Shown in pieces: positions 17,836-26,842 of a DNA stretch of 64,000 nt (position 1 is its first letter; the number at the start of each line of letters is the position of its first letter). The stretch is from Kineothrix alysoides (GTDB lineage: Bacteria > Bacillota > Clostridia > Lachnospirales > Lachnospiraceae), in assembly GCF_000732725.1 (NCBI RefSeq), contig NZ_JPNB01000002.1, forward strand, positions 1,612,001 to 1,676,000, read 5' to 3'. The notes under the pieces are model-generated. The model searched no databases and was not told where the DNA came from. It saw nothing but the letters and a program-made list of their open reading frames with translations. Position numbers and translations under genes: made by a program.

Positions 17836-18528
17836 TTATGTTGAAAACTTTTTCACTTCTTCAATATAATGAATACTTTCCAACTGGCTAAGCCTGTAAA
17901 TAATGTCCGAATGCAGATATTTTCCTTTCAAGTCCAAGTCGAGCTGTACTGTCAGATCCCCTTCGGGAGAGCTTTTATGCTTTACGAGCTGAGCCACTTC
18001 ATACCCGTTTTCCGCAAAGACATCGATAATATGCTGTAACCCCACATTCTTATCCACTTCCAGATAAATGGTCATGATCCGGTTGTATTTTTCGAGATGG
18101 GTGCTTATATGCGATAGAACGGTGATGATGAACATCATGATAACGAAGGTAATACAACTTGGAATAATCATCCCTGCACCGACTGCGATACCGAGTATGG
18201 CGGTAGCCCATAGGGTGGCAGCGGTAGTCAGGCCGCGGATCTGATTGCGGGAGGTGAGTATAATACTGCCCATGCCAAGAAAGCCGATGCCGCTTATGAC
18301 CTGTGCGGCGAGCCGGGCAGCGTCGCCTGCGCCGTAGAGGCTGATTAAATATTCGTTGATCACCATCGTGAGAGCGGAAGCCACGCAGACGATGGAAAAG
18401 GTGCGCAGCCCAACCGTGCTCTTCTTTGATGCCCGCTCAAAACCGATGAGTGCGCCCATAATCATGGCGATAATAAGCCTTATTACGATGGAAAGATAAA
18501 AATGTTCTCCTGCTAATGTTGTAATCAT
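17836..18528 (-). CDS. MgtC/SapB family membrane protein
   Basis: A 230-residue protein with an N-terminal set of about five TM helices. It includes the family signature LIGFERASKKSTVGLRTFSIVC and GIGFLGMGSIILTSRNQIRGLTTAA. A cytoplasmic ACT-like C-terminal domain runs from about residue 140. MgtC-type proteins aid survival under low magnesium and modulate membrane ATPase activity; many commensal homologues have no known role. I chose the ATG at 18528 because AGGGG sits about 9 nt ahead of it; the longer frame to 18564 has no ribosome site. It is unrelated in function to the mannan genes that flank it. Confidence 0.88.
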   Translation of the reverse strand: MITTLAGEHFYLSIVIRLIIAMIMGALIGFERASKKSTVGLRTFSIVCVASALTMVINEYLISLYGAGDAARLAAQVISGIGFLGMGSIILTSRNQIRGLTTAATLWATAILGIAVGAGMIIPSCITFVIMMFIITVLSHISTHLEKYNRIMTIYLEVDKNVGLQHIIDVFAENGYEVAQLVKHKSSPEGDLTVQLDLDLKGKYLHSDIIYRLSQLESIHYIEEVKKFST

Positions 18529-18628
18529 CCGTAGAACCCCTTTACAATAAAGTGATACTGACATTGTACCGTCTTTTTCATTCTATGTACAGAGGCAGAA
18601 ATTGTTTACAGGTAATATCTGTTACAGT

Positions 18629-19549
18629 TTAGCCGAAGGCCGAACTGCAGCTGATACCCGGAAGTTTCTTTTTATAGGATAGAGGAGTCATGCCCGTTTC
18701 TTTTTTAAATAAATAGATAAAATGGTTGGTGTTGTCGATGCCCACTAAGCTACCCACTTCATGAACGCGGTAATCTGTAGTGAGAAGAAGATCTTTGGCG
18801 ATTTCTATACGTTTTCCGTTCAAATATTGCAGCGGTGATTCTCCGTAATGGAAATGAAATTCCCGGCATAGCCGGTACTTGCTGATAGAAAAGTGGTTTT
18901 CCAATTCGTCCAGCGAGTAATTCTCCTGATAGGCGATATCGAATAGAGCTTTCATTTCCTGCAAGTACGCCGGCACCTTCGTTTCAGGATTGTCGGCTTC
19001 CATACTTTCCATAAGAAGATCGCAGATGATATCGGTCAAAAAGCGGGAATCGTATAGTTTGTTGCGGACACTTCCGGTTGTACTGTTAAGGGAAAGCTTC
19101 TGAATATTTCGTATGACGGTGGAGTGATCTGGAAGTGCATAAAGGGGGAAGCCGTATCTGGACAATAAATTATAATAGAAATCCAGAATATCCCCCTTGA
19201 TGAAAAAGATGCTGTAATTCCACGGAGATACAGCAATTTCCAGCTTGAATTTCTTGTTGCATTTTAAAAGTAACAAAGTGTTGCTCTCCAATGAGTAAAT
19301 ATTGCTCTCAAAGTGCAGCTTCCCATATCCTTCCTCCGTATATAGAAGTAAATAGCAGTTAAGGGGATTCAGGCTGAAGGAGTATGGGAAAGACGCCTCG
19401 AGGGTCCCGCCGGAAAGGATGGATATCAGTTCTTTACCGGTATCTTCATTCAGTTCATATCTGCTGCCCAGAAAAAAGTCCGTGGGTTTATCGGGAGAAA
19501 GGCGCGGCGAAGCGGCCAGATAGCGTTCAAAATCATCGGTAAAATTCAT
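18629..19549 (-). CDS. AraC-family transcriptional regulator
   Basis: A 306-residue regulator. The N-terminal ~195 residues form a cupin-like sensing region. The C-terminal ~100 residues hold the two HTH motifs: YSLDELENHFSISKYRLCREF, then VHEVGSLVGIDNTNHFIYLFKKETGMTPLSYKKK. GGAGG lies well before the ATG. It is transcribed divergently from the manno-oligosaccharide transporter operon across a 395-nt AT-rich gap, the usual position for an activator of that operon. The inducer is probably a mannan-derived sugar (inference). Confidence 0.9.
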   Translation of the reverse strand: MNFTDDFERYLAASPRLSPDKPTDFFLGSRYELNEDTGKELISILSGGTLEASFPYSFSLNPLNCYLLLYTEEGYGKLHFESNIYSLESNTLLLLKCNKKFKLEIAVSPWNYSIFFIKGDILDFYYNLLSRYGFPLYALPDHSTVIRNIQKLSLNSTTGSVRNKLYDSRFLTDIICDLLMESMEADNPETKVPAYLQEMKALFDIAYQENYSLDELENHFSISKYRLCREFHFHYGESPLQYLNGKRIEIAKDLLLTTDYRVHEVGSLVGIDNTNHFIYLFKKETGMTPLSYKKKLPGISCSSAFG

Positions 19550-19944
19550 ATGGAACCTCCTGTCTGTGAATGGGGAAGGGGGCCTTTGCTATTCCTGCGA
19601 CAATCATACCATAAACACATGTAATTTACAAATTATTTACTTAAATAAAAAGGTAATAAAAAGATAAAAACAACTAAATAAGTAATAAAAGTGAGTTTTT
19701 GGAGGTTTGATAAGAAAAAGAATTTATAAGTAATGCATAAAAAAGTGATATAAAAATTGTATAAAAAGAATAAATATACAAATACAACAAGAATTAAAGA
19801 TTAAAAACAAGAATAGATGATGAATAAAAAATAAAGTTAAATATAATTAAATTAAAGTTACAGAGTAAAATTTGCTGAGCAAATAAATTTTACCGGGGGA
19901 CTTAATACAGAAAACGAGCAAAACAAAAAGGAGGAATACTTATT
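19550..19944. promoter_or_regulatory. Divergent control region, araC-type regulator / transporter operon
   Basis: About 395 nt, extremely AT-rich. TATAAT at 19842-19847 is a candidate -10 for the rightward operon with no good -35, as expected for an activator-dependent promoter. The palindrome at 19871-19883 lies just past it, and AGGAGG precedes the binding-protein start. Confidence 0.55.
19871..19883. promoter_or_regulatory. Candidate operator palindrome TTTGCT-G-AGCAAA
   Basis: An exact 6-1-6 inverted repeat, nested in a wider interrupted one (GTAAAATTT 19865-19873 with AAATTTTAC 19885-19893). Its size and symmetry suit a LacI-family site placed after the -10 box. It could also be an RNA hairpin. 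Confidence 0.4.
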
Positions 19945-21399
19945 ATGAAACTGAAAAAAGTTTTGGCACTCAGCATGGCGGCAGTACTTACTTTGTCGAT
20001 GGCGGCATGCGGCGGAGGAAGCAGCGAAAGTGCGGCAGTAAACACGAATGAGGAGACGGCTGAGGCAGCGCCTGCAGAAACTACTAAGGAAGCCGGAGAT
20101 GCTGCAGAGGCAGAGGATACCGCTGAGGCAAGCGGACTGAGCTATACTAACATCGTTCTGGGAGAAAGTTATACGGATATCACTACTACCATCAAATGGC
20201 TTACCCACAGAACTGACTTGATTGACAGCGGAATGATAGACAGCTATATTGCAGATTTCAACGAAACTTATCCGAACATTACGGTAGAAGTAGAGGGCGT
20301 TACCAACTATGCAGACGATGCACTGCTTAGACTGACGTCAGGCAATTGGGGAGATATCATGATGATTCCTGCAGTTGACAAGAACCTTTTAAACGAGTAT
20401 TTCGTGCCTTACGGCAGCTTGAGCGATGTGAGCAAGGCAGTAAGATTTGCTGACCAGTGGATGTATGACAATACGGTATACGGCATCGCCTCCACCGGTA
20501 ATGCCCAAGGTATCGTATACAACAAAGCAATTTTTGAACAGGCAGGAATTACGGCTATCCCCAAGACTCCGGAGGAATTCATTGCAGCTTTGCAGGCGAT
20601 TAAGGACAATACGGATGCGATTCCGCTGTATACCAACTATGCGGCAGGCTGGACCATGGGAGCATGGGATGCATATATCAACGGCTCTGCTACCGGTTCC
20701 AGCAAGTACATGAATCAGGAGCTTTTACATACACAGGATCCTTTCCAGGACTACGGGGACGGTACCCATGCTTATGCGGTATATAAGGTATTATATGATG
20801 CGGTAGCTAACGGATTGATTGAGGACGACTATACCACCACAGACTGGGAAGGCTGCAAGGGCATGATAAACAGCGGAGAAATCGGTTGTATGGTACTTGG
20901 CTCATGGGCATACTCCCAGATGGTAGAGGCCGGAGACCACGGCGATGACATTGGATATATGTCCTTCCCTATCACAGTAGGCGGTAAACAGTACGCTTCT
21001 GCAGGCCCTGACTATAACTATGGAATTAACGTAAACGCTTCTGACGACAACAAAGCGGCAGCTATGGTATTTGTAAAATGGATGACAGAGGAATCAGGAT
21101 TTGCCTATAACGAAGGCGGCGTTCCGATTAGCATGGATGGTGAATATCCGGCACTTTACGCAGCTTTTGACGGTATAGAATTCGTAGCTGACGAACCGTC
21201 GGTAGCCGGTGAAGAGGATATCCTTAATGAACTGAATGCGGAATCCGAGCTCAACATCAACAGCGGCGGCGACAGCAAGATTCAGTCTATTATCGAGCAT
21301 GCAGCTAACGGAGATATGACCTTTGACGAAATTATGGCGCAGTGGAACGAGGCGTGGACCAGCGCACAGGAAACAGTGGGCGTGGAAGTAACGAACTAA
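19945..21399 (+). CDS. Sugar ABC transporter substrate-binding lipoprotein
   Basis: A 484-residue extracellular binding protein of the CUT1 (family 1) type. It has a lipoprotein signal peptide with lipobox LSMAAC (Cys22), then a Gly/Ser/Glu/Ala-rich linker to about residue 65, then the two-lobed binding domain. It captures oligosaccharides outside the cell for the permeases encoded next. The context of epimerase, GH130 and esterase genes makes decorated beta-manno-oligosaccharides the likely ligand. It has a strong ribosome site (AAAAAGGAGG) and is followed by a stable hairpin that could keep its mRNA level above that of the permeases. Confidence 0.93.
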   Translation: MKLKKVLALSMAAVLTLSMAACGGGSSESAAVNTNEETAEAAPAETTKEAGDAAEAEDTAEASGLSYTNIVLGESYTDITTTIKWLTHRTDLIDSGMIDSYIADFNETYPNITVEVEGVTNYADDALLRLTSGNWGDIMMIPAVDKNLLNEYFVPYGSLSDVSKAVRFADQWMYDNTVYGIASTGNAQGIVYNKAIFEQAGITAIPKTPEEFIAALQAIKDNTDAIPLYTNYAAGWTMGAWDAYINGSATGSSKYMNQELLHTQDPFQDYGDGTHAYAVYKVLYDAVANGLIEDDYTTTDWEGCKGMINSGEIGCMVLGSWAYSQMVEAGDHGDDIGYMSFPITVGGKQYASAGPDYNYGINVNASDDNKAAAMVFVKWMTEESGFAYNEGGVPISMDGEYPALYAAFDGIEFVADEPSVAGEEDILNELNAESELNINSGGDSKIQSIIEHAANGDMTFDEIMAQWNEAWTSAQETVGVEVTN

Positions 21400-21437
21400 T
21401 TTTAAAGATTCATTTCATTGCCATATGGCATCAGTTG

Positions 21438-21473
21438 TTGCTTGGGAAGTGCGGTTTTTCATTTCCCAAGCAA
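21438..21473 (+). other. Intercistronic hairpin after the binding-protein gene
   Basis: TTGCTTGGGAA (21438-21448) pairs perfectly with TTCCCAAGCAA (21463-21473). It has no trailing T-run, so partial attenuation or mRNA protection is more likely than full termination. Confidence 0.6.
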
Positions 21474-21504
21474 TAATAAAGACAGTAGATAAGGAGGATG
21501 CGGT

Positions 21505-22524
21505 ATGTCGGCTGCTGCAGAACAAGTCGTGCAGACAAAAGAAAAAAAGCCCTTTCATTTTTTGAAATGGGCAAAGGGCAGAAAAGGGCAACAGACAATT
21601 ATCATAGTAGCATTTATGTTTATACCTCTTTTACTGTTGTTTACCTTTACCTATTTTCCCTTTGCGGAAATGTTTAAATTCAGTTTCTATAAGATGAAAT
21701 ACATCGGACCCAGAAAGTTCGTAGGTCTGGACAATTACATTCAGGTATTCAAGAGGGACGACTGCTTCGGGGCTTTGAAGCTCAGCCTTTATTACATAGG
21801 CGGAGCTATGGTACAGCTCGCCATCGCCCTGTATCTGGCGACCATACTCAGCTTTAAAGTAAAGGGCGGCAGCATTTTCAAGGGCTTTATGTTTTTTCCC
21901 TACCTGATCAGCGGGATTGCAATCGGATTTATCTTTAAGTTTTTTTACACGAGAGGATTCGTGTTCGATACGGTTCTTCAATGGTGTGGCTTTGAACTGG
22001 AAAATCTTCCGTATTGGCTGAAAGATCAGCGAATCAATAATATTTCGCTGGTTGCCACAAGCGTATGGCGTTACTTCGGACAGAACATGGTGCTTTTCAT
22101 TGGCGCAATCATGTCTGTGGACGCGGAGCTGTATGAGGCGGCTGAGCTGGACGGTGCAAATAAATTTCAGCAGTTTCGGTATATCATTTTGCCGAGCATC
22201 AAGACAATTGTAACTCTCAACGTTATTTTATCCATTACCGGCTCCTTAAGCGCTTTCGACCCGCCATATGTCATCACCAAGGGCGGAAACGGAACGGGAA
22301 CCTATTTCGTTATTATGAACGAAATCGCCCATGTCAGCCAGAAGGTAGGTCTTGCGTCGGCGATGGCGGTAGTTCTTTTGATTATTATCTTTATCGCTAC
22401 GATTTTACAGAAGCTCTTCTTCAAGTATGCGATGCGGGATGCGGAGGATGAGAATACCGGTGCAGGCTTAAGGCGTGAAAAAAAGCTGGAGCGCTATAGA
22501 AATAGAAGAAAGGGGGCGGCATAA
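21505..22524 (+). CDS. Sugar ABC transporter permease (MalF-like)
   Basis: A 339-residue inner-membrane permease of the CUT1 class. A charged cytoplasmic N terminus (~1-30) precedes six predicted TM helices. The EAA loop that contacts the ATPase is visible as YEAAELDGANKFQQFRYIILPS (~residues 210-231). The C-terminal tail is long and basic. It pairs with the next permease. No ATPase gene is present in the operon, so a shared MsmK-type ATPase encoded elsewhere probably energises transport, as is common in Firmicutes. Confidence 0.93.
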   Translation: MSAAAEQVVQTKEKKPFHFLKWAKGRKGQQTIIIVAFMFIPLLLLFTFTYFPFAEMFKFSFYKMKYIGPRKFVGLDNYIQVFKRDDCFGALKLSLYYIGGAMVQLAIALYLATILSFKVKGGSIFKGFMFFPYLISGIAIGFIFKFFYTRGFVFDTVLQWCGFELENLPYWLKDQRINNISLVATSVWRYFGQNMVLFIGAIMSVDAELYEAAELDGANKFQQFRYIILPSIKTIVTLNVILSITGSLSAFDPPYVITKGGNGTGTYFVIMNEIAHVSQKVGLASAMAVVLLIIIFIATILQKLFFKYAMRDAEDENTGAGLRREKKLERYRNRRKGAA

Positions 22525-22527
22525 AAG

Positions 22528-23373
22528 ATGATAATTCTAAAAATTAAGAAATTGATATGGTCTTTTTTGAAATATTTTTCCCTCGTATTTTTCTCCTTTG
22601 CAGCCATAATCCCGATTGTATCCTGCGTAATTACCGCCTTTAAGACGGATCCGGAGTATAAAAGCACTAACGTGATGGCGCTGCCGGAGAGCTGGCTCAA
22701 TTTCGACAATTTTATTGAGGCGTTCCATCGCGCCAATATGGGGCGGGCATTTATCAACTCCACGCTCGTTCTTATCTTAGTACTGATAGGCTCTATTTTA
22801 TTTGGAACGCAGATCGCATATATACTGAACCGCTTTAAGTTCCCGGGAAACGGGCTGGTGCGCAACCTGTTCCTCTTTGCAACCTTGCTGCCCGGCGTAG
22901 CGATGCAGGTTTCCGTTTATTCCATTATGAATTCTTTGGGATTCATCAATCACTTATACGGCTATATCATTCTCATGATGGGAACGGATGTTATTTCCAT
23001 ATACATCTTTATACAGTTTTTTGAAAATATTTCGGTTTCACTCGATGAATCGGCAATTATGGATGGTGCTTCTTATTTTACAATTTATGCGAAGATACTT
23101 TTCCCTCTCTTAAAGCCGGCCATCGTGACCTGCATGATACTTAAAGGAGTGGGAACATATAACGAATATTATATGGCTCAGCTATATCTTCAGGATAAGA
23201 CCAGACTGGGAACGGTGGCTACCTCGCTGTTTACCTTTACGGGACCTCTCGGAAGCCAGTATAACTTGATTTGTGCGGGAGTCATCATCTCCCTGCTTCC
23301 GGCGCTGATTGTTTTCATACTGTGCCAGAAACAAATATACAGCGGCCTTACGGCAGGCGCAGTAAAGGGATAG
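22528..23373 (+). CDS. Sugar ABC transporter permease (MalG-like)
   Basis: A 281-residue CUT1 permease with six TM helices and an EAA-type loop (DESAIMDGASYFTIYAKILFPLL, ~171-193). It starts 4 nt after the stop of the first permease, behind AAAGGGGGCGG, and is followed within 12 nt by the epimerase gene. Together with the two upstream genes it forms a manno-oligosaccharide importer. Confidence 0.93.
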   Translation: MIILKIKKLIWSFLKYFSLVFFSFAAIIPIVSCVITAFKTDPEYKSTNVMALPESWLNFDNFIEAFHRANMGRAFINSTLVLILVLIGSILFGTQIAYILNRFKFPGNGLVRNLFLFATLLPGVAMQVSVYSIMNSLGFINHLYGYIILMMGTDVISIYIFIQFFENISVSLDESAIMDGASYFTIYAKILFPLLKPAIVTCMILKGVGTYNEYYMAQLYLQDKTRLGTVATSLFTFTGPLGSQYNLICAGVIISLLPALIVFILCQKQIYSGLTAGAVKG

Positions 23374-23384
23374 GAGGGAAGCAT

Positions 23385-24560
23385 ATGTTAGCTGGTGAAA
23401 TGAAAGAGCATCTTACCACAATCATCCTTCCTTTCTGGAAGAAGCTGCGTGACAATGAAAACGGCGGCTATTATGACTTTGTGGATTATAACTTGAAGAC
23501 GGATGAAAAGGCGGCAAAGGGATGCATTCTGAATAGCCGCATCACATGGTTTTTTGCCAATGCCTACCTTCTGTTAAAGGATGAGGAGCTATTGGGTTAT
23601 GCGAGGCATGGTTTTGAATATATGAAGACATATTGCCTGGATAGAAAATATGGAGGAGTTTATTGGTCCACCCGTTATGACGGCAGGCCGGAGGATACGG
23701 AAAAACATACTTATAATCAAGCCTTTGCGATTTATGCGCTATCCGCCTACTATGAGGCCAGCGGGAATAAAGAAGCACTTTCCATGGCTGCGGACTTGTT
23801 CCGGCTCATAGAAGAACGGTGTACGGATGAGTTCGGCTACAAGGAATGCTTCGATAGAAGCTTCGAAGAGATCGATAACGATAAGCTGTCCGAGAATGGA
23901 GTTATTGCGGAAAAAACCATGAATACACTTCTGCATGTGTTCGAAGCGTATACGCAGCTGTACCGGATCAGCCGAAGCGGGGAAGTAAAGAAAAAGCTGC
24001 TTTGGATTCTGGATACCTTTGCGGATAAGATATACAATCCGGAGCTTCGCAGGCAGGAAGTATTCTTCGACACAGAGATGAACTCGATTCTGGACCTGCA
24101 CTCATATGGACATGACATTGAGACGGCATGGCTCATCGACAGAGGACTTGAGGTGCTGAAGGAAGAAGCTTATGAGAAGAAGATGCGCCCTATACTGGAG
24201 GCACTGACACGGCAGGTATATGAGAAGGCTTTCGACGGACGTTCTCTTGCCAACGAGTGTGAAAAGGGAGTGGTGGATGAAAGCCGCGTCTGGTGGGTGC
24301 AGGCGGAGTCTGTGGTAGGCTTTCTGAACGCTTATGAACACAATACTGAGAAGAAGGAATATAAGCAGGCAGTGGAAAGCCAGTGGAATTTTATAAAGGA
24401 ATATGTGACGGATAAGAGAAAAGGCTCGGAATGGTATTGGAAAGTGGATAAGGAAGGCAGGGCTATCGAGGGGGCGCCCATCGTGGAGCCGTGGAAATGT
24501 CCGTACCACAACGGCAGAATGTGCTTTGAGGTCATCAGGAGGATGGAACATGCTACATGA
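23385..24560 (+). CDS. Mannobiose/cellobiose 2-epimerase (AGE family)
   Basis: Interconverts the reducing-end mannose of beta-1,4-mannobiose with glucose, giving mannosyl-glucose for the GH130_1 phosphorylase. The 391-residue alpha/alpha-barrel protein has the AGE-family stretches [16 protein letters not shown] (catalytic His), [15 protein letters not shown] and [18 protein letters not shown] (second catalytic His). The ATG at 23385 follows TAGGAGGG, whereas the open frame from 23271 overlaps the permease gene and is not family-like. It overlaps the next gene by 11 nt. N-acylglucosamine 2-epimerase is the generic family name; the neighbours argue for the disaccharide enzyme. Confidence 0.9.
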   Translation: MLAGEMKEHLTTIILPFWKKLRDNENGGYYDFVDYNLKTDEKAAKGCILNSRITWFFANAYLLLKDEELLGYARHGFEYMKTYCLDRKYGGVYWSTRYDGRPEDTEKHTYNQAFAIYALSAYYEASGNKEALSMAADLFRLIEERCTDEFGYKECFDRSFEEIDNDKLSENGVIAEKTMNTLLHVFEAYTQLYRISRSGEVKKKLLWILDTFADKIYNPELRRQEVFFDTEMNSILDLHSYGHDIETAWLIDRGLEVLKEEAYEKKMRPILEALTRQVYEKAFDGRSLANECEKGVVDESRVWWVQAESVVGFLNAYEHNTEKKEYKQAVESQWNFIKEYVTDKRKGSEWYWKVDKEGRAIEGAPIVEPWKCPYHNGRMCFEVIRRMEHAT

Positions 24561-25722
24561 GAAGTACTTTGAGGAGCTTGAAAAATATGAGACTTTAATC
24601 AACAGAAAGAATGAAATCGACGAGAAATTTTATAATGGCGTTTATGACAGATATAAATATCCGGTGCTGACGAGAGAGCATATTCCGCTGATTTGGCAGT
24701 ACGATTTAGATGCAGAGTCCAATCCGCATTTTATGAAACGGCTGGGAGTCAATGCGGTAATGAATTCAGGAGCCATAGAATTAGACGGAAAATATTATCT
24801 CGTGGCCCGTATCGAAGGAGATGACAGAAAGTCCTTCTTCGGAGTGGCGGTTAGTGACAGCGGGACGGAGGGTTTCCGGTTTCTGGATTATCCAGTAATC
24901 CTTCCTGACAAATATCCGGAGGAAACGAATGTCTACGATATGAGGCTGACCAGACATGAGGATGGGTATATTTACGGACTATTCTGTTCGGAGAGCAAGG
25001 ATAAATCGGCAAGCGACCTGTCAGCGGCGGTGGCGGCGGCAGGAATTGTCAGAACAAAGGATTTGAAAATATGGGAAAGATTGAATAATCTGGTGACGAA
25101 GAATTCTCCTCAGCAGAGAAACGTAGTGCTGCACCCGGAATTCGTGGATGGGAAATATGCGTTCTACACCCGCCCCATGGACGACTTTATCGAGACCGGT
25201 TCCGGCGGCGGTATTGGCTTCGGTTTATGTGATGATATCGAGCATGCGGTAATCGAAGAAGAAAAGATGGTCAGCCTGAGGAAATATCATACGCTGACTG
25301 AGGCTAAAAACGGTGCCGGAGCAGTGCCGATCAAGACGGAAAAAGGATGGATACATATCGCCCATGGCGTGAGAAATACGGCAGCAGGGCTTCGTTATGT
25401 GATTTACGCCTTTGCTACGGATATTAAGGATCCTTCTAGAATTATTGCGGAGCCGTCAGGACTGTTGATCGGGCCGCGAGGGGAAGAACGCACGGGAGAC
25501 GTGTCTAACGTGGTATTTACCAACGGTGCGATAGTGAAAGAAAACGGGGAGATATTTATATATTACGCATCCAGCGATACACGGCTGCATGTGGCGGTAA
25601 CTACAATCGGCAAGCTTATGGACTATGTGTTCCATACGCCGGAGGACTTGCTGCGGTCTGCGGACTGTGTAAAACAAAGGTGCTCACTCATACAGAAGAA
25701 TCTGGAATACTTGAATGCATAA
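24550..25722 (+). CDS. 4-O-beta-D-mannosyl-D-glucose phosphorylase (GH130 subfamily 1)
   Basis: Phosphorolyses Man-beta-1,4-Glc to mannose-1-phosphate and glucose. The 390-residue five-bladed propeller is strongly like characterised GH130_1 enzymes: RKNE near residue 18, [70 protein letters not shown] and the closing [12 protein letters not shown] with IYYASSDTR. The start is at 24550, 7 nt after AGGAGG, inside the epimerase 3' end, implying translational coupling. The epimerase produces its substrate. Confidence 0.92.
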   Translation: MLHEKYFEELEKYETLINRKNEIDEKFYNGVYDRYKYPVLTREHIPLIWQYDLDAESNPHFMKRLGVNAVMNSGAIELDGKYYLVARIEGDDRKSFFGVAVSDSGTEGFRFLDYPVILPDKYPEETNVYDMRLTRHEDGYIYGLFCSESKDKSASDLSAAVAAAGIVRTKDLKIWERLNNLVTKNSPQQRNVVLHPEFVDGKYAFYTRPMDDFIETGSGGGIGFGLCDDIEHAVIEEEKMVSLRKYHTLTEAKNGAGAVPIKTEKGWIHIAHGVRNTAAGLRYVIYAFATDIKDPSRIIAEPSGLLIGPRGEERTGDVSNVVFTNGAIVKENGEIFIYYASSDTRLHVAVTTIGKLMDYVFHTPEDLLRSADCVKQRCSLIQKNLEYLNA

Positions 25723-25746
25723 ATACGAAAAATGGAGGTCGACAAG

Positions 25747-26769
25747 ATGAATGAATTAAAAATGATCAGTGAACCGGTAAAGGGGGTTCCGTGGCAGGAG
25801 CCGCAGGAAAAGCCCTCGGACGCACCGGTATGGAGATACAGTGAAAATCCGATTATCGGGAGAAATCCGGTAAAGGGCGTGGCGAGAATATTCAACAGCG
25901 CGGTGATTCCTTACGGCGAAGAGTTCATCGGAGTGTTCCGTGGAGAACAAACAAACGGCATTCCATATATCTATATGGGCAGGAGTAAGGATGCCATTCA
26001 TTGGGATATCGATAAGGAGAAGATTCCCTTTGTGGACGAGGAAGGCAAGCCTTTCATGCCGGCATATGCCTATGATCCCCGCCTCGTAAAGGTAGAGGAT
26101 ACCTACTATATCATATGGTGTCAGGATTTTTACGGCGCTTCAATGGGCATAGCCAAGACCGAGGATTTCAAGACCTTTGTGAGGTTAGAGAACCCATTCT
26201 TACCCTTCAATAGAAACGGAGTATTGTTCCCGAGGAAGATAAACGGCAATTTCATGATGCTGAGCCGCCCCAGTGACAGCGGGCATACGCCCTTCGGCGA
26301 TATCTTTGTCAGTGAAAGCCCCGATATGGTGTATTGGGGTAAGCACCGACACGTGATGGGCAAGGGTAACGAATGGTGGCAGTCTCTGAAAATCGGGGGA
26401 GGTGCAGCACCTATCGAGACGACGGAAGGCTGGCTTTTGTTCTACCACGGAGTAAGCGGAACGTGCAACGGATACGTTTATTCCATTGGCGGAGCGATTC
26501 TGGATATCGACAATCCCTCCATCGTGAAATACCGGTGTGAAAATTTCCTTCTTACACCGGAGCAATGGTATGAAGAAAGAGGGTTTGTTCCCAATGTTTG
26601 TTTCCCCTGCGCTACCATTCACGATTCGGAAAGCGGAAAAATAGCCATTTACTACGGCGCGGCGGACAGCTATGTAGGCCTTGCCTTTACAAGACTTGAG
26701 GAAATTGTTCCCTATATTAAGGAGCACAGTACGGTTACGGCATCGGATACGGAAATCGGCAGGCGTTAA
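25747..26769 (+). CDS. Beta-1,4-mannooligosaccharide phosphorylase (GH130 subfamily 2)
   Basis: Removes non-reducing-end mannose from beta-1,4-manno-oligosaccharides as mannose-1-phosphate. The 340-residue GH130 propeller differs from its upstream neighbour in its motifs: NPVKGVARIFNSAVIPY, FRGEQTNGIPYIYMGRS, AYAYDPRLVKVEDTYYIIWCQD, LSRPSDSGHTPFGDIF, WWQSLKIGGGAAPIET, FYHGVSGTCNGYVYSIG and IYYGAADSYVGLAF. These fit GH130_2. GGAGGT lies 7 nt before ATG 25747. Just after the stop the last ~15 codons are repeated in frame (see the repeat entry). Confidence 0.9.
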   Translation: MNELKMISEPVKGVPWQEPQEKPSDAPVWRYSENPIIGRNPVKGVARIFNSAVIPYGEEFIGVFRGEQTNGIPYIYMGRSKDAIHWDIDKEKIPFVDEEGKPFMPAYAYDPRLVKVEDTYYIIWCQDFYGASMGIAKTEDFKTFVRLENPFLPFNRNGVLFPRKINGNFMMLSRPSDSGHTPFGDIFVSESPDMVYWGKHRHVMGKGNEWWQSLKIGGGAAPIETTEGWLLFYHGVSGTCNGYVYSIGGAILDIDNPSIVKYRCENFLLTPEQWYEERGFVPNVCFPCATIHDSESGKIAIYYGAADSYVGLAFTRLEEIVPYIKEHSTVTASDTEIGRR

Positions 26770-26835
26770 GAGCGCAGCATGGTTACAGCGTCGGATATGG
26801 ATGCTGTTCATATTGGCAGAAAGAAAAGGAAGTAG
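26722..26835 (+). repeat. Tandem in-frame duplication of the GH130_2 gene tail
   Basis: The final codons (EHSTVTASDTEIGRR, 26725-26769 region) are repeated directly after the TAA as ERSMVTASDMDAVHIGRKKRK, ending at a TAG at 26833. The second copy keeps frame, so stop-codon loss or readthrough would add 21 residues. Confidence 0.65.
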
Positions 26836-26842
26836 ATGACCT

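Noticed and set aside
17836-18564. Longer MgtC start at 18564
   Set aside because: No ribosome site there, whereas AGGGG precedes ATG 18528 and family similarity begins after it.
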